In this document: one piece after another, positions 1-10,934 of the stretch | Layout: every line of letters starts with the position of its first letter | Numbering within the stretch: position 1 is the first letter of the stretch | Assembly: GCF_023700005.1 (NCBI RefSeq) | Contig: NZ_JAMLJK010000006.1 | Location: 24,001 to 88,000 of the forward strand | DNA from: Larsenimonas rhizosphaerae | GTDB lineage: Bacteria; Pseudomonadota; Gammaproteobacteria; Pseudomonadales; Halomonadaceae | Direction of reading: 5' to 3' | DNA: 64,000 bases | The notes under the pieces: model-generated | What the model was told of the DNA's origin: nothing | The model's database searches: none | The model's input: only the letters and a program-made list of their open reading frames with translations | Position numbers and translations under genes: made by a program

Positions 1-471
<471 letters not shown>

Positions 472-481
472 GGCTTTTAAC

Positions 482-508
482 GTGCTGCAGGCACCTTGTC
501 TGCAGCAC
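482..508 (+). terminator. 9-bp inverted repeat after rpoC
   Basis: GTGCTGCAG (482-490) and CTGCAGCAC (500-508) form a perfect 9-bp stem with a 9-nt loop, 10 bases after the rpoC stop. No T-tract follows, so it is a weak intrinsic terminator at best. It may instead be an RNA processing or 3'-end stability hairpin of the rpoBC message. Confidence 0.4.
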
Positions 509-513
509 CGGGC

Positions 514-543
514 TTGACTCCCCTTGCCTTGAAACCCTAAAAT
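514..543 (+). promoter_or_regulatory. Probable sigma70 promoter of the str operon
   Basis: TTGACT (514-519) and TAAAAT (538-543) are separated by 18 bp, matching sigma70 boxes at 5 of 6 positions each. Initiation would fall near base 550, giving a leader of about 65 nt before rpsL. The 472-617 gap contains only this promoter and two hairpins. Confidence 0.7.
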
Positions 544-557
544 TCGCAGCCTTTAAC

Positions 558-584
558 AGTGGGCAAGGCTCAGCCTTGCTCACT
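558..584 (+). promoter_or_regulatory. Leader hairpin of the str operon
   Basis: Bases 558-569 pair with 573-584 over 12 positions (one G-T wobble) around a TCA loop. The hairpin starts within about 10 nt of the predicted transcript 5' end and lies upstream of the rpsL ribosome-binding site. No T-tract follows, so it looks like a 5' stability or regulatory structure rather than a terminator. Confidence 0.5.
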
Positions 585-614
585 GCCTTAGTGTCAAAAA
601 CCTCATTGGAGTGA

Positions 615-992
<378 letters not shown>

Positions 993-1081
993 TTCAATTC
1001 CGGTCTGATAAGAGTAAGGTCGGACGCGCCCTGGCGTTGTTCCGAGGTTACCTGAAGGACTCTTTAACGTGAGGGCTTGTC

Positions 1082-1552
1082 ATGCCTAGAAGGCGCATTG
1101 TTGCAAAACGCGAGATTCTGCCGGATCCGAAATTCGGAAGCACCCGTCTCGCGAAATTCATGAACCACCTGATGATCAGCGGCAAAAAATCTGCGGCCGA
1201 GCGCATCGTTTATGGTGCACTGGATCGCGTTGCCGAACGCTCCAATGAGGCGCCGCTGGACATGTTTGAAAAGGCTCTGGAAACCATTCAGCCCATGGTT
1301 GAGGTCAAGTCTCGCCGTGTGGGTGGTGCTACTTACCAGGTGCCTGTAGAAGTACGCCCGTCGCGTCGCCATGCGCTTGCCATGCGCTGGATGGTTGATG
1401 CTGCGCGTAACCGTGGCGAAAAAACCATGGTGCAACGTCTGGCCGGGGAAATCCTGGATGCGGCGGAAGGCAAGGGTGCCGCTGTCAAGAAGCGTGAAGA
1501 CGTGCATCGCATGGCAGAAGCCAACAAGGCTTTCTCCCATTACCGCTTCTAA
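1082..1552 (+). CDS. rpsG: 30S ribosomal protein S7
   Basis: S7 of 156 residues, the assembly initiator for the 30S head that binds the 3' domain of 16S rRNA. It begins '[18 protein letters not shown]' and ends '[15 protein letters not shown]', as in other gammaproteobacteria. The 89-nt gap after rpsL is where S7 translational control acts in E. coli; no clear hairpin equivalent was identified here. Confidence 0.98.
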   Translation: MPRRRIVAKREILPDPKFGSTRLAKFMNHLMISGKKSAAERIVYGALDRVAERSNEAPLDMFEKALETIQPMVEVKSRRVGGATYQVPVEVRPSRRHALAMRWMVDAARNRGEKTMVQRLAGEILDAAEGKGAAVKKREDVHRMAEANKAFSHYRF

Positions 1553-1570
1553 ACCATAGGACTGACTATC

Positions 1571-3691
1571 GTGCCACGTAAGACACCACTTAAGCGTTAC
1601 CGTAATATTGGTATCGTTGCACACGTCGACGCTGGTAAGACTACGACGACCGAACGTGTACTGTTCTATACCGGCCTGTCTCACAAGGTAGGCGAAGTTC
1701 ATGAAGGCGCAGCCACCATGGACTGGATGGAACAGGAGCAGGAGCGTGGTATTACCATCACCTCTGCTGCAACAACCTGTTTCTGGCAGGGCATGAGCAA
1801 GCAGTTTGATGAACACCGTATCAATATCATCGATACACCAGGACACGTTGACTTTACTATCGAAGTCGAACGTTCCCTGCGTGTTCTTGATGGCGCTGTT
1901 GTCGTACTGTGTGGCTCTTCCGGCGTTCAGCCGCAGACTGAAACCGTCTGGCGTCAGGCCAACAAGTATGAAGTTCCCCGCATGGTGTTCGTCAACAAGA
2001 TGGACCGTGCGGGCGCTGACTTCTTCATGGTTGTAAATCAGCTGAAGGAGCGCCTTGGCGCCAACACTGTGCCGATCCAGATCAACTGGGGTGCAGAGGA
2101 TGAGTTCAAGGGCGTAATCGATCTTATCCAGATGAAAGCCATTGTCTGGGACGAAGATAACTTCGGCATGAACTACGAGTTGGCAGATATTCCTGCCGAC
2201 CTGCAGGAAACTGCCGAGAAGTTCCGCGAAGAGATGGTCGAGGCTGCAGCTGAAGGCTCTGATGAGTTGATGGAGAAGTACCTTGAAGAAGGTGAGCTGA
2301 CCATCGAGGAAATCAAGGCCGGTCTGCGTACTCGTACGCTGGCCAACGAAATTGTTCTCGTTACCTGTGGTAGCGCCTTCAAGAACAAGGGCGTACAGGC
2401 TGTGCTGGACGGCGTTATCGAATACATGCCGTCTCCGACTGAAGTCAAGGCCATCGAAGGTGAGCTTGACGACAAGGACGGCACCATCGAAACGCGTGAA
2501 GCTGATGACTCTGCGCCGTTTGCGGCGTTGGCCTTCAAGATCGCCACTGACCCGTTTGTTGGTACGTTAACCTTCATTCGCGTCTATTCGGGCGTGCTGA
2601 AGTCTGGCGACAGCATTTTCAACTCGGTCAAGTCCAAGAAAGAGCGTGTTGGTCGTATCGTTCAGATGCACTCCAACTCGCGTGAAGAGATCAAGGAAGT
2701 ATATGCAGGCGATATCGCTGCCTGCATCGGTCTCAAGGACGTTACTACCGGTGATACCCTGTGCGACATCAATGACAAGATCATTCTTGAGCGTATGGAA
2801 TTCCCGGATCCCGTCATTTCCGTAGCGGTTGAGCCTAAATCCAAGGCTGACCAGGAAAAAATGGGTGTGGCGCTTGGCAAGCTGGCTCAGGAGGATCCGT
2901 CCTTCCGTGTCAAGACTGATGAAGAGACTGGTCAGACCATCATTTCCGGTATGGGTGAGCTGCACCTGGACATCATCGTTGACCGTATGCGTCGCGAGTT
3001 CAAGGTCGAGGCCAATATCGGCAAGCCTCAGGTGGCTTACCGTGAAACCATTCGTACTGGTGTCGAGCAGGAAGGCAAGTTTGTTCGTCAGTCCGGTGGT
3101 CGCGGCCAGTTTGGTCATGTATACCTTCGCATCGAGCCCCTGACCGCAGAGGACAAGGGTGAAGATGAGGAAATGACCTTCAAGTTCAATTCCGAAATCG
3201 TTGGTGGTGTCGTACCGAAAGAGTACGTCCCTGCTGTCGAGAAAGGTGCATTTGAACAGCTTCAAAATGGTGTCATCGCGGGCTATCCCATGATTGACGT
3301 CAAGGTCACGCTGTTCGACGGTTCCTACCACGACGTTGACTCCAACGAAAACGCTTTCAAGATTGCCTCTTCCATGGCGGTCAAGGAAGGCGCTCGCAAG
3401 GCTGGGGCGGTACTTCTCGAGCCTATGATGCGGGTTGAAGTAGTTACCCCTGAAGATTTCATGGGTGACGTTATGGGCGACCTCAACCGTCGCCGTGGTT
3501 TGGTCCAGGGCATGGATGACTCGTCTTCAGGCAAGATCATTCGTGCAATGGTCCCGCTGGGCGAGATGTTCGGTTATGCAACCGATCTGCGCTCACAGAC
3601 CCAGGGCCGCGCAAGCTACTCCATGGAGTTTGCGAAGTACGATGAGGCGCCCAACAGCGTCGTCGAAGCCGTTATCAACCAAAACGGATAA
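1571..3691 (+). CDS. fusA: Elongation factor G
   Basis: EF-G of 706 residues, the GTPase that drives ribosomal translocation and, with RRF, recycling. The G1 motif '[10 protein letters not shown]' is at 17-26, followed by 'DTPGHVDFT' (G3) and 'NKMD' (G4). Domains II-V continue to the end with no break. The start is GTG at 1571, chosen because translation then begins '[15 protein letters not shown]' and AGGA lies about 10 nt upstream. It sits 18 nt after rpsG in the str operon. Confidence 0.98.
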   Translation: MPRKTPLKRYRNIGIVAHVDAGKTTTTERVLFYTGLSHKVGEVHEGAATMDWMEQEQERGITITSAATTCFWQGMSKQFDEHRINIIDTPGHVDFTIEVERSLRVLDGAVVVLCGSSGVQPQTETVWRQANKYEVPRMVFVNKMDRAGADFFMVVNQLKERLGANTVPIQINWGAEDEFKGVIDLIQMKAIVWDEDNFGMNYELADIPADLQETAEKFREEMVEAAAEGSDELMEKYLEEGELTIEEIKAGLRTRTLANEIVLVTCGSAFKNKGVQAVLDGVIEYMPSPTEVKAIEGELDDKDGTIETREADDSAPFAALAFKIATDPFVGTLTFIRVYSGVLKSGDSIFNSVKSKKERVGRIVQMHSNSREEIKEVYAGDIAACIGLKDVTTGDTLCDINDKIILERMEFPDPVISVAVEPKSKADQEKMGVALGKLAQEDPSFRVKTDEETGQTIISGMGELHLDIIVDRMRREFKVEANIGKPQVAYRETIRTGVEQEGKFVRQSGGRGQFGHVYLRIEPLTAEDKGEDEEMTFKFNSEIVGGVVPKEYVPAVEKGAFEQLQNGVIAGYPMIDVKVTLFDGSYHDVDSNENAFKIASSMAVKEGARKAGAVLLEPMMRVEVVTPEDFMGDVMGDLNRRRGLVQGMDDSSSGKIIRAMVPLGEMFGYATDLRSQTQGRASYSMEFAKYDEAPNSVVEAVINQNG

Positions 3692-3720
3692 CCGTTTAGT
3701 CAAGTAAAGAGGTTATAGCA

Positions 3721-4914
3721 GTGGCTAAGGAAAAATTTGAACGTTCCAAACCGCACGTAAACGTCGGCACCATCGGTCACGTTGACCACGGTAAAACGAC
3801 GCTGACAGCGGCTCTGACTCGCGTATCTGCCGAAGTTTTCGGTGGTGACTGGCGTGAGTTCAATACCATCGATAACGCTCCTGAAGAGCGCGAGCGTGGT
3901 ATTACCATCGCAACGGCACACGTCGAGTATCAGTCTGAAGAGCGTCACTACGCGCACGTTGACTGCCCTGGGCACGCTGACTACGTCAAGAACATGATCA
4001 CCGGTGCTGCGCAGATGGATGGCGCTATCCTGGTATGTTCCGCAGCTGACGGCCCCATGCCGCAGACTCGTGAGCACATCCTGCTTTCTCGTCAGGTTGG
4101 CGTTCCGTACATCGTTGTCTTCCTGAACAAGGCAGACATGGTCGATGACGAAGAGCTGCTCGAGCTGGTCGAAATGGAAGTTCGTGAGCTTCTCAACGAA
4201 TACGACTTCCCGGGCGATGACACGCCGATCATCATCGGTTCTGCACTGATGGCGCTTGAAGGCAAGGACGACAACGGCATGGGTACTACTGCTGTTGCCA
4301 GCCTGATCAAGGCGCTTGACGAGTACATTCCGGAGCCGGAACGTGCCATCGATCAGCCGTTCCTGATGCCGATCGAAGACGTTTTCTCCATCTCCGGTCG
4401 TGGTACTGTTGTTACCGGTCGTATCGAGCGCGGTATCGTCAAGACTGGTGATGAAGTCGAAGTTGTCGGTATTCACGACACTACCAAGACTACCGTTACC
4501 GGTGTTGAGATGTTCCGTAAGCTGCTCGACGAAGGTCGTGCAGGCGAGAACGTTGGTGCGCTGCTGCGTGGCACCAAGCGTGATGACGTCGAGCGTGGTC
4601 AGGTTCTGGCCAAGACCGGCACCATCAAGCCGCACACCAAGTTCGAGTCCGAAGTTTATATCCTGTCCAAGGAAGAAGGTGGCCGTCATACGCCGTTCTT
4701 CAAGGGCTATCGTCCGCAGTTCTACTTCCGTACCACCGACGTGACCGGAACCTGTGAGCTGCCGGAAGGCGTTGAGATGGTAATGCCGGGCGACAACGTC
4801 CAGATGGTTATTACTCTGATCGCTCCGATCGCCATGGAAGACGGTCTGCGTTTCGCAATTCGTGAAGGCGGCCGTACCGTTGGCGCTGGCGTTGTAGCTA
4901 AAATCATCGAGTAA
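3721..4914 (+). CDS. tuf: Elongation factor Tu
   Basis: EF-Tu of 397 residues, which delivers aminoacyl-tRNA to the ribosomal A site. G1 is 'GHVDHGKT' (19-26), switch I contains 'ERERGITI', G3 is 'DCPGHADY' and G4 is 'NKAD'. The start is GTG with AGAGG upstream. It is the last gene of the str operon and is followed by an intrinsic terminator. A second tuf copy is common in this group, but none is in the window. Confidence 0.98.
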   Translation: MAKEKFERSKPHVNVGTIGHVDHGKTTLTAALTRVSAEVFGGDWREFNTIDNAPEERERGITIATAHVEYQSEERHYAHVDCPGHADYVKNMITGAAQMDGAILVCSAADGPMPQTREHILLSRQVGVPYIVVFLNKADMVDDEELLELVEMEVRELLNEYDFPGDDTPIIIGSALMALEGKDDNGMGTTAVASLIKALDEYIPEPERAIDQPFLMPIEDVFSISGRGTVVTGRIERGIVKTGDEVEVVGIHDTTKTTVTGVEMFRKLLDEGRAGENVGALLRGTKRDDVERGQVLAKTGTIKPHTKFESEVYILSKEEGGRHTPFFKGYRPQFYFRTTDVTGTCELPEGVEMVMPGDNVQMVITLIAPIAMEDGLRFAIREGGRTVGAGVVAKIIE

Positions 4915-4935
4915 TTTCGTTACTCGGGTATAAAT

Positions 4936-4961
4936 AAGGGGGCTCGTCTCGAGCCCCTTTG
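4936..4961 (+). terminator. Intrinsic terminator of the str operon
   Basis: GGGGCTCG (4939-4946), loop TCT and CGAGCCCC (4950-4957) are followed by TTT. The site is 22 nt after the tuf stop and just upstream of the S10 promoter. Confidence 0.8.
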
Positions 4962-4971
4962 TCATGTGTGT

Positions 4972-5000
4972 TTGACACTCATAGTTGGTCTGCCTATAAT
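4972..5000 (+). promoter_or_regulatory. Consensus sigma70 promoter of the S10 operon
   Basis: TTGACA (4972-4977) and TATAAT (4995-5000) are exact consensus boxes with the ideal 17-bp spacer. The discriminator that follows is GC-rich (GCGCATCC), as in stringently controlled ribosomal promoters. Initiation near 5007 leaves only about 70 nt before rpsJ. Confidence 0.93.
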
Positions 5001-5077
5001 GCGCATCCTTTTAATGCGTAGGCGGGCGGCCAGGTTATAGTCGTCAGGTCGCCTTAATCCGTTGGAGTTCAGGGCTA

Positions 5078-5389
5078 ATGCAGAACCAAAAAATTCGCAT
5101 TCGGTTGAAAGCGTTCGACCATCGCCTGATTGATCAGTCCGCTCAGGAAATTGTTGAAACTGCCAAGCGTACTGGTGCACAGGTTCGTGGGCCGATCCCG
5201 CTGCCAACCAATCGCGAGCGTTACACCATTCTGGTTTCACCGCACGTCAACAAGGATGCGCGTGACCAGTATGAAATTCGTACACACAAGCGTGTGCTGG
5301 ATATCGTCGAGCCGACAGAGAAAACTGTCGATGCCTTGATGAAGCTTGATCTGGCTGCTGGTGTTGACGTTCAAATTAAAGTTGATTAA
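5078..5389 (+). CDS. rpsJ: 30S ribosomal protein S10 (NusE)
   Basis: S10 of 103 residues, a 30S head protein that is also the NusE antitermination factor, contacting NusB and NusG. It begins '[19 protein letters not shown]' and contains '[19 protein letters not shown]'. It is the first gene of the S10 operon, with a short leader. It is separated from rplC by an unusually long structured gap. Confidence 0.98.
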   Translation: MQNQKIRIRLKAFDHRLIDQSAQEIVETAKRTGAQVRGPIPLPTNRERYTILVSPHVNKDARDQYEIRTHKRVLDIVEPTEKTVDALMKLDLAAGVDVQIKVD

Positions 5390-5395
5390 CCACCA

Positions 5396-5521
5396 CACTA
5401 GTCACTTTGGTCTTCGCAAATAGAGCGAAACCACCGCGTCGGGATGACGCCATACAATGTGCTAGTGGAATGCTCTGGAAAGGGCAGCCATAGCGGGTGA
5501 TAGCCCCGTACACTATAGGAG
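5396..5521 (+). promoter_or_regulatory. Structured RNA region between rpsJ and rplC, possible autoregulatory leader
   Basis: A stem of 5396-5402 with 5461-5467 encloses two 5-bp hairpins: 5413-5417/5425-5429 and 5436-5440/5446-5450, the latter with a GGGAT loop. That is a three-way junction. A further CGGG/CCCG hairpin lies at 5494-5508. The strand TAGTG (5463-5467) can pair with CACTA at 5396-5400 or with a second CACTA at 5511-5515, next to the rplC ribosome-binding site AGGAG (5517-5521). This suggests a two-state switch; the pairing was drawn by hand. Confidence 0.5.
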
Positions 5522-5528
5522 ACTGAAC

Positions 5529-6167
5529 ATGACGATCGGTTTAGTCGGCAAGAAGAGCGGTATGACCCGCGTCTTCACCGAAGACGGCACGTCTGTGCCT
5601 GTAACCGTTATCGAAGTTGACCCTAATCGCGTAACTGCCGTCAAGACTCTTGAAGTCGATGGCTACCGTGCGATCCAGGTGACTTCTGGTTCCCGTAAAG
5701 CCAAGCACCTTTCTGAATCTGTTCGCGGCCAGTTCGCGAAAGCAGGTGTCGAGGCTGGACGGTCCCTGTCCGAGTTCCGCCTGGCGGATGGCGAAGAAGC
5801 GCCTGAAGTTGGTGGTGAGCTCACCGTATCCCTCTTTGAAGCTGGTCAGATGATTGACGTGACCGGCACGTCCAAGGGCAAGGGTTTTGCCGGTGCTGTC
5901 AAGCGCTGGAATTTCCGCACCCAGGACATGACTCACGGCAACTCCCTTTCTCACCGTGCACCAGGCTCCATTGGCCAGTGTCAGACCCCCGGTCGTGTCT
6001 TTAAAGGCAAGAAGATGGCGGGTCAGATGGGTAATGTGCGCAGCACTGTGCAGGGTCTTGAAATCGTGCGTGTAGACGCTGAGCGCAACCTGTTGCTCGT
6101 CAAGGGCGCCGTTCCCGGTGCACCAGGCAGCGACGTTGTTGTACGCAATGCCGTCAAAGCTCGCTGA
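5529..6167 (+). CDS. rplC: 50S ribosomal protein L3
   Basis: L3 of 212 residues, an early assembly protein whose central loop reaches the peptidyl-transferase centre. The loop region '[18 protein letters not shown]' holds the Gln that PrmB methylates in enterics. AGGAG at 5517-5521 is 7 nt before ATG, and the structured gap lies immediately upstream. Confidence 0.98.
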   Translation: MTIGLVGKKSGMTRVFTEDGTSVPVTVIEVDPNRVTAVKTLEVDGYRAIQVTSGSRKAKHLSESVRGQFAKAGVEAGRSLSEFRLADGEEAPEVGGELTVSLFEAGQMIDVTGTSKGKGFAGAVKRWNFRTQDMTHGNSLSHRAPGSIGQCQTPGRVFKGKKMAGQMGNVRSTVQGLEIVRVDAERNLLLVKGAVPGAPGSDVVVRNAVKAR

Positions 6168-6180
6168 GGGGTAGTTTCCA

Positions 6181-6789
6181 ATGAATCTGAATCTTGCTGG
6201 AACAGGCGCTGGAGCTGTAGAGCTCTCTGAAGCGACCTTTGGTAAAGAGTTTAATGAAGCACTGGTTCATCAGGTGGTAACTGCCTATCTGGCAGGTGGT
6301 CGCCAGGGTACCCGTGCACAGAAAACCCGTAGTGATGTCAGCGGCGGAGGCAAGAAGCCGTGGCGTCAAAAAGGTACTGGCCGTGCTCGTGCCGGTACTA
6401 TCCGTTCTCCGATCTGGCGCTCGGGCGGTGTTACCTTTGCGGCGCGTCCTCAGGACTTCTCGCAGAAGGTCAACCGCAAGATGTACCGTGCGGCCATGCG
6501 CTCCATTCTCTCCGAGCTGGTCCGTCAGGATCGCCTTGTGGCTGTTGAGTCCTTCAGCGTTGATGCGCCGAAGACCAAGCAGCTGGTTGGCAAGCTCAAG
6601 GAACTGGATCTCGAGAAGGTTCTTATCGTCACTGAAGATGTCGATCAGAATCTGTTCCTGGCTGCGCGTAATGTTCAAGACATTGACGTTGTCGATGTAG
6701 CTGCTGCTGATCCTGTTCGTCTGGTCGCCTATGACAAGGTGCTGATGACTGTTGCAGCACTGCGGAAGTTCGAGGAGAAGTTGGCATGA
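6181..6789 (+). CDS. rplD: 50S ribosomal protein L4
   Basis: L4 of 202 residues. Its extended loop (around residues 40-90, '[18 protein letters not shown]') lines the nascent-peptide exit tunnel. In E. coli L4 also represses the S10 operon by acting on the leader RNA. It follows rplC by 13 nt with GAGGGG as ribosome-binding site, and its stop overlaps the start of rplW by 4 nt. Confidence 0.98.
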   Translation: MNLNLAGTGAGAVELSEATFGKEFNEALVHQVVTAYLAGGRQGTRAQKTRSDVSGGGKKPWRQKGTGRARAGTIRSPIWRSGGVTFAARPQDFSQKVNRKMYRAAMRSILSELVRQDRLVAVESFSVDAPKTKQLVGKLKELDLEKVLIVTEDVDQNLFLAARNVQDIDVVDVAAADPVRLVAYDKVLMTVAALRKFEEKLA

Positions 6790-7085
6790 ACCAGGAACGC
6801 ATCTTCAAAGTGCTGCTCGGTCCGCACATGACCGAAAAGGCAGCCTTCGCTGCAGAGAAGAGCAACCAGTACGTGTTCAAGGTGGCCGCTGATGCGACCA
6901 AACCAGAGATCAAGAAAGCTGTTGAATCCCTGTTTGAAACTCGGGTCGCCGGCGTTCAGGTCCTGAACATGAAAGGCAAGGTCAAGCGCAGCGTTCGTGG
7001 CGAAGGTCGTCGTAAAGGGTATCGCAAGGCCTATGTAACACTGGCCCAGGGCGAAACTCTTGAAGACTTCACCGGTAACGAGTGA
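6786..7085 (+). CDS. rplW: 50S ribosomal protein L23
   Basis: L23 of 99 residues, located at the tunnel exit, where it docks trigger factor and SRP. The core '[20 protein letters not shown]' is conserved. The basic hairpin loop near residues 60-75 ('[20 protein letters not shown]') is intact. Its ATGA overlap with rplD implies translational coupling. Confidence 0.98.
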   Translation: MNQERIFKVLLGPHMTEKAAFAAEKSNQYVFKVAADATKPEIKKAVESLFETRVAGVQVLNMKGKVKRSVRGEGRRKGYRKAYVTLAQGETLEDFTGNE

Positions 7086-7101
7086 GGCAGGAGAACGGAT
7101 C

Positions 7102-7929
7102 ATGGCAGTAGTCAAGACTAAACCAACGTCCGCAGGTCGTCGTCACAAGGTTAAGATTGTAGACGAGTCCTTGCACAAGGGACGTCCTTACGCTCCGTTG
7201 CTCGAAGCACAGCATCGCAACGGTGGTCGTAACAATTATGGCCGTATCACCACACGTCACGTGGGTGGTGGTCATCGCCAGCATTACCGTTTGATCGATT
7301 TCAAACGGACCAAGGATGGCATTCCGGCAACTGTTGAGCGGATCGAATATGATCCCAACCGCAGCGCCAATATTGCTCTTCTGAAATATGCAGACGGCGA
7401 GCGTCGCTACATCATTGCACCGAAAGCCGTAGTGGCAGGTGATCGGCTTGAGTCTGGTGTCAACGCACCGATCAAGCGTGGTAATACGCTTCCGCTTCGT
7501 AATATCCCTGTGGGCTCTACCATCCACTGCATCGAGCTGAAGCCTGGCAAGGGCGCTCAGATGATCCGCAGTGCCGGTGCAAGCGCTCAGCTGGTTGCAC
7601 GGGAAGGCAACTACGCCACCATTCGTCTGCGTTCAGGCGAGATGCGTCGTGTATTGTCCGAGTGTCGTGCCACCCTGGGTGAAGTAGGCAACTCCGAGCA
7701 TAGCCTGCGTCAATTGGGCAAGGCCGGTGCCAAACGTTGGAAAGGGGTTCGCCCGACCGTTCGCGGCGTCGCGATGAACCCGGTTGACCACCCGCACGGC
7801 GGTGGTGAAGGTCGCACCAGTGGCGGTCGTCACCCGGTTAGTCCGTGGGGCATGCCGACCAAGGGTCACAAGACGCGCAAGAACAAGCGTACTGACAAGC
7901 TTATTGTCCGTCGCCGGAAAGCCAAGTAA
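7102..7929 (+). CDS. rplB: 50S ribosomal protein L2
   Basis: L2 of 275 residues, needed for subunit association and peptidyl-transferase activity. The signature '[16 protein letters not shown]' with the functionally important His is present near the C-terminus. ATG 7102 is preferred over an in-frame start at 7060 because translation then begins '[15 protein letters not shown]' with GGAG upstream, while the earlier start would overlap rplW. Confidence 0.97.
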   Translation: MAVVKTKPTSAGRRHKVKIVDESLHKGRPYAPLLEAQHRNGGRNNYGRITTRHVGGGHRQHYRLIDFKRTKDGIPATVERIEYDPNRSANIALLKYADGERRYIIAPKAVVAGDRLESGVNAPIKRGNTLPLRNIPVGSTIHCIELKPGKGAQMIRSAGASAQLVAREGNYATIRLRSGEMRRVLSECRATLGEVGNSEHSLRQLGKAGAKRWKGVRPTVRGVAMNPVDHPHGGGEGRTSGGRHPVSPWGMPTKGHKTRKNKRTDKLIVRRRKAK

Positions 7930-7952
7930 CAGGATATTAAGGGGTAACGGCT

Positions 7953-8228
7953 GTGCCACGTTCATTGAAGAAAGGTCCTTTTATTGACCTTCATCTTTTG
8001 AAGAAGGTCGAGGCGGCTGTGGAAAAGAACGACCGTAAACCAATCAAGACCTGGTCGCGTCGTTCAATGGTCCTGCCGAATATGGTTGGACTCACCATCG
8101 CTGTCCATAATGGTCGTCAGCATGTACCGGTCTATGTCTCTGAAGAGATGGTCGGTCACAAGCTCGGCGAATTTGCTGCCACCCGTACCTACCGCGGCCA
8201 CGCGGCAGACAAGAAAGCCAAGCGGTAA
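7953..8228 (+). CDS. rpsS: 30S ribosomal protein S19
   Basis: S19 of 91 residues, a 30S head protein close to S13 and the A-site finger. It starts with GTG and reads '[20 protein letters not shown]'. AAGGGG is 8-9 nt upstream. The C-terminus '[12 protein letters not shown]' is typical. Confidence 0.98.
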   Translation: MPRSLKKGPFIDLHLLKKVEAAVEKNDRKPIKTWSRRSMVLPNMVGLTIAVHNGRQHVPVYVSEEMVGHKLGEFAATRTYRGHAADKKAKR

Positions 8229-8239
8229 GGAGCAAAGAA

Positions 8240-8575
8240 ATGGAAGAAGTAGCTGCTAAATTGCGCGGCGCTAGTCTCTCTGCTCAGAAAGCTCGTTTGG
8301 TTGCTGATCAGGTACGGGGCAAGCCGGTTGCAGAAGCTATCGATCTGCTTACTTTTTCACCGAAAAAAGCGGCAACTCTGGTGAAGAAGGTTCTGCAGTC
8401 AGCGATTGCGAACGCTGAAGAAAACAACGGCATGGACATTGACGAGCTGCGAGTCTCGACTATCTGTGTCGATGAGGGCACGACGCTCAAGCGTATCCGC
8501 CCGCGAGCGAAAGGTCGCGCGGACCGGATCCTGAAGCGCACTTGCCACATCACCGTCAAGGTAGCTGAGAAGTAG
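8240..8575 (+). CDS. rplV: 50S ribosomal protein L22
   Basis: L22 of 111 residues, whose beta-hairpin forms part of the exit-tunnel constriction with L4. The hairpin region '[20 protein letters not shown]' is intact, with none of the short deletions known from macrolide-resistant mutants. Confidence 0.98.
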   Translation: MEEVAAKLRGASLSAQKARLVADQVRGKPVAEAIDLLTFSPKKAATLVKKVLQSAIANAEENNGMDIDELRVSTICVDEGTTLKRIRPRAKGRADRILKRTCHITVKVAEK

Positions 8576-8586
8576 GAGTCGACCAG

Positions 8587-9288
8587 ATGGGTCAGAAAGT
8601 AAATCCAATTGGCATTCGCCTCGGGATCGTCAAGGACCATACGTCAGTCTGGTTCGCCGAGGGCGGTGCTTATGCAGACAAGTTGAACAACGATCTCAAG
8701 GTTCGTCGTTTTCTTGAAGAGCGTTTGAAGAACGCTTCTGTTAGCCGTATTCAGATCGAGCGTCCGGCCAACAATGCGCGTATCACCATTCATACTGCTC
8801 GTCCGGGCATCGTGATTGGCAAGAAAGGGGAAGACGTCGATCGTCTTCGTCGCGAACTGACCGAGATGATGGGCGTGCCTGTGCATGTCAACATCGAGGA
8901 AATTCGCAAGCCCGAGCTGGACGCCCAGCTGGTTGCACAGAATATCGCTGGTCAGCTTGAGCGCCGCGTCATGTTCCGTCGTGCCATGAAGCGCGCGGTA
9001 CAGAATGCGATGCGCCTCGGCGCCAAGGGTATCAAGGTGCAGCTGTCAGGTCGTCTTGGTGGTGCTGAAATCGCACGTACTGAATGGTATCGCGAAGGTC
9101 GCGTGCCGCTTCATACGCTGCGTGCAGACATCGACTACTCGACGTACGAAGCACATACCACTTACGGCGTTATCGGCGTGAAAGTATGGGTCTTCAAAGG
9201 CGAAATCCTTGGCGGGATCGAAGAGGTGCGTGCCAAGCAGAAGCAGCCGCAGCAGCCTTCATCACCCAAGAAGAAAGGTTCAAGGTAA
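8587..9288 (+). CDS. rpsC: 30S ribosomal protein S3
   Basis: S3 of 233 residues, which lines the mRNA entry channel. It has an N-terminal type-II KH domain (GKKGE loop near residue 78) and a C-terminal S3 domain ('[20 protein letters not shown]'). A lysine- and glutamine-rich tail ([17 protein letters not shown]) ends the protein. Confidence 0.98.
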   Translation: MGQKVNPIGIRLGIVKDHTSVWFAEGGAYADKLNNDLKVRRFLEERLKNASVSRIQIERPANNARITIHTARPGIVIGKKGEDVDRLRRELTEMMGVPVHVNIEEIRKPELDAQLVAQNIAGQLERRVMFRRAMKRAVQNAMRLGAKGIKVQLSGRLGGAEIARTEWYREGRVPLHTLRADIDYSTYEAHTTYGVIGVKVWVFKGEILGGIEEVRAKQKQPQQPSSPKKKGSR

Positions 9289-9299
9289 GGGGGTAGTCG

Positions 9300-9713
9300 A
9301 TGTTACAGCCCAAACGTACAAAGTTCCGTAAGCAGCAGAAGGGCCGCAACCGCGGTCTGGCGCATCGCGGTAGCGATGTGAGCTTCGGCGAGTTTGGTCT
9401 CAAGGCCACGGGTCGTGGTCGTATTACGGCACGTCAGATCGAAGCCGGTCGTCGTGCAATTACCCGTCACGTAAAACGTGGCGGCAAGATCTGGATCCGC
9501 GTTTTCCCGGACAAGCCGATCTCCAACAAGCCGCTCGAAGTCCGTATGGGTAAAGGGAAAGGCTCAGTTGAATATTGGGTAGCCCAGATCCAGCCTGGCA
9601 AGGTGTTGTACGAGATCGAAGGCGTTTCTGAAGACCTCGCGCGTGAAGCATTCACGCTCGCAGCACAGAAAATGCCGATATCCACCACCTTTGTTAAACG
9701 GACGGTGATGTGA
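9300..9713 (+). CDS. rplP: 50S ribosomal protein L16
   Basis: L16 of 137 residues, which stabilises the A-site tRNA near the peptidyl-transferase centre. It begins '[19 protein letters not shown]' and contains '[22 protein letters not shown]'-type sequence (residues 81 onward). The Arg modified by the YcfD-type hydroxylase in other bacteria is in a conserved setting. Its stop overlaps the rpmC ATG by one base. Confidence 0.97.
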   Translation: MLQPKRTKFRKQQKGRNRGLAHRGSDVSFGEFGLKATGRGRITARQIEAGRRAITRHVKRGGKIWIRVFPDKPISNKPLEVRMGKGKGSVEYWVAQIQPGKVLYEIEGVSEDLAREAFTLAAQKMPISTTFVKRTVM

Positions 9714-9904
9714 TGAAAGCACAAGAACTTCGTGAACAGTCTGTCGAGTCGCTTCAGGGTCGGTTGCTGGAGCTTCTCCGCGAGCAGTTCAACCTGCGGA
9801 TGCAGAAAAACACCGGTCAGTTGACCCAGGTGCATATGCTCAAGCAGGTCCGTCGCGACATCGCACGCGTCAAGACCACGCTCAATGAGAAGTCAGGTGA
9901 CTGA
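9713..9904 (+). CDS. rpmC: 50S ribosomal protein L29
   Basis: L29 of 63 residues, an all-helical tunnel-exit protein that contacts L23. ATG 9713 overlaps the rplP stop (TGATG) and is preferred over the in-frame GTG one codon earlier. The helix-loop-helix core '[16 protein letters not shown]' is typical. Confidence 0.97.
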   Translation: MKAQELREQSVESLQGRLLELLREQFNLRMQKNTGQLTQVHMLKQVRRDIARVKTTLNEKSGD

Positions 9905-9905
9905 G

Positions 9906-10166
9906 ATGGCTGAAGAAAAGAAAGCACGCCGGCTCACTGGCAAGGTAGTGAGCGACAAGATGGAGAAATCCGTCGTTGTAATGATCGAGCGTCGTGAGCG
10001 CCATCCCATTTACGGGAAGTACATGAAGCGCTCCACGAAGCTGCACGCCCATGACGAAACCAACCAGGCACGTCTTGGCGATACTGTTTCAATTGAAGAG
10101 TGTCGTCCGCTTTCCAAAAAGAAAGCATGGACTCTGGTCGAAGTGGTAGAGCAGTCCAAGGGGTAA
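9906..10166 (+). CDS. rpsQ: 30S ribosomal protein S17
   Basis: S17 of 86 residues, an OB-fold protein that binds helix 11 of 16S rRNA. ATG 9906 is chosen because it gives '[18 protein letters not shown]'. An in-frame start seven codons upstream would lie inside rpmC. Last gene of the S10 operon in E. coli terms. Confidence 0.97.
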   Translation: MAEEKKARRLTGKVVSDKMEKSVVVMIERRERHPIYGKYMKRSTKLHAHDETNQARLGDTVSIEECRPLSKKKAWTLVEVVEQSKG

Positions 10167-10210
10167 TCCCCTGGGCTCTCCCGTGCAGTCAATAGGTTTG
10201 GAGAAAACCA

Positions 10211-10582
10211 ATGATTCAAACGCAAACAATGCTGGATGTTGCGGACAATAGCGGCGCTCGCCGTGTCCAGTGCATCAAGGTGCTGGGCGGGTCCCATCGC
10301 CGTTATGCACGTGTTGGCGACGTCATCAAAGTTACGGTCAAGGAAGCTATTCCGCGCGGCCGTGTCAAGAAAGGCCAGGTCTTGAAGGCCGTGGTCGTTC
10401 GTACACGCAGCGGTGTTCGTCGTCCGGATGGATCTTTGATCCGCTTCGATGGAAATGCAGCCGTTCTGTTGAATAACACCAACGAGCAGCCCATTGGTAC
10501 TCGTATCTTCGGGCCGGTGACTCGTGAACTTCGTACTGAAAAGTTCATGAAAATCATTTCCTTGGCGCCTGAAGTGCTGTAA
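10211..10582 (+). CDS. rplN: 50S ribosomal protein L14
   Basis: L14 of 123 residues, which lies at the subunit interface and is also the site where RsfS (ribosome silencing factor) binds. It begins '[18 protein letters not shown]'. The 44-nt gap before it is where the separate spc promoter lies in E. coli. No convincing promoter is visible here, so S10 and spc are probably co-transcribed. Confidence 0.98.
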   Translation: MIQTQTMLDVADNSGARRVQCIKVLGGSHRRYARVGDVIKVTVKEAIPRGRVKKGQVLKAVVVRTRSGVRRPDGSLIRFDGNAAVLLNNTNEQPIGTRIFGPVTRELRTEKFMKIISLAPEVL

Positions 10583-10598
10583 GGAGCGAGGCGGAAAT

Positions 10599-10916
10599 AT
10601 GCGCAAGATCAAACGTGACGACGAAGTGATCGTCATCGCCGGAAAAGACAAGGGCAAACGTGGTACCGTTAAACGTGTACTGCACGATGGCCGCTTTGTC
10701 ATAGCTGGTGTGAATATGGTTAAACGTCACACCAAGCCAAACCCGATGCTGGGTACTCAAGGGGGTATCGTCGAGCGCGAAGCTCCGATCCACGGTTCCA
10801 ATGTCGCTATCTTCAACCAGGAGACAGGCAAGGCGGATCGGGTCGGCTTTCTGGTGCAAGATGACGGTACCAAGGTCCGTATCTTCAAGTCGACGCAAAA
10901 GCAGATCGACGCCTAA
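10599..10916 (+). CDS. rplX: 50S ribosomal protein L24
   Basis: L24 of 105 residues, an assembly initiator with a KOW motif near the N-terminus ('[20 protein letters not shown]'). Length and C-terminus are typical. Confidence 0.97.
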   Translation: MRKIKRDDEVIVIAGKDKGKRGTVKRVLHDGRFVIAGVNMVKRHTKPNPMLGTQGGIVEREAPIHGSNVAIFNQETGKADRVGFLVQDDGTKVRIFKSTQKQIDA

Positions 10917-10934
10917 CGCGACTCGGGTGGCAAC

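Noticed and set aside
3700-4965. 421-codon open frame antisense to tuf
   Set aside because: It mirrors tuf exactly, has no ribosome-binding site and no recognisable domain. It follows from the strong codon bias of tuf on the other strand.
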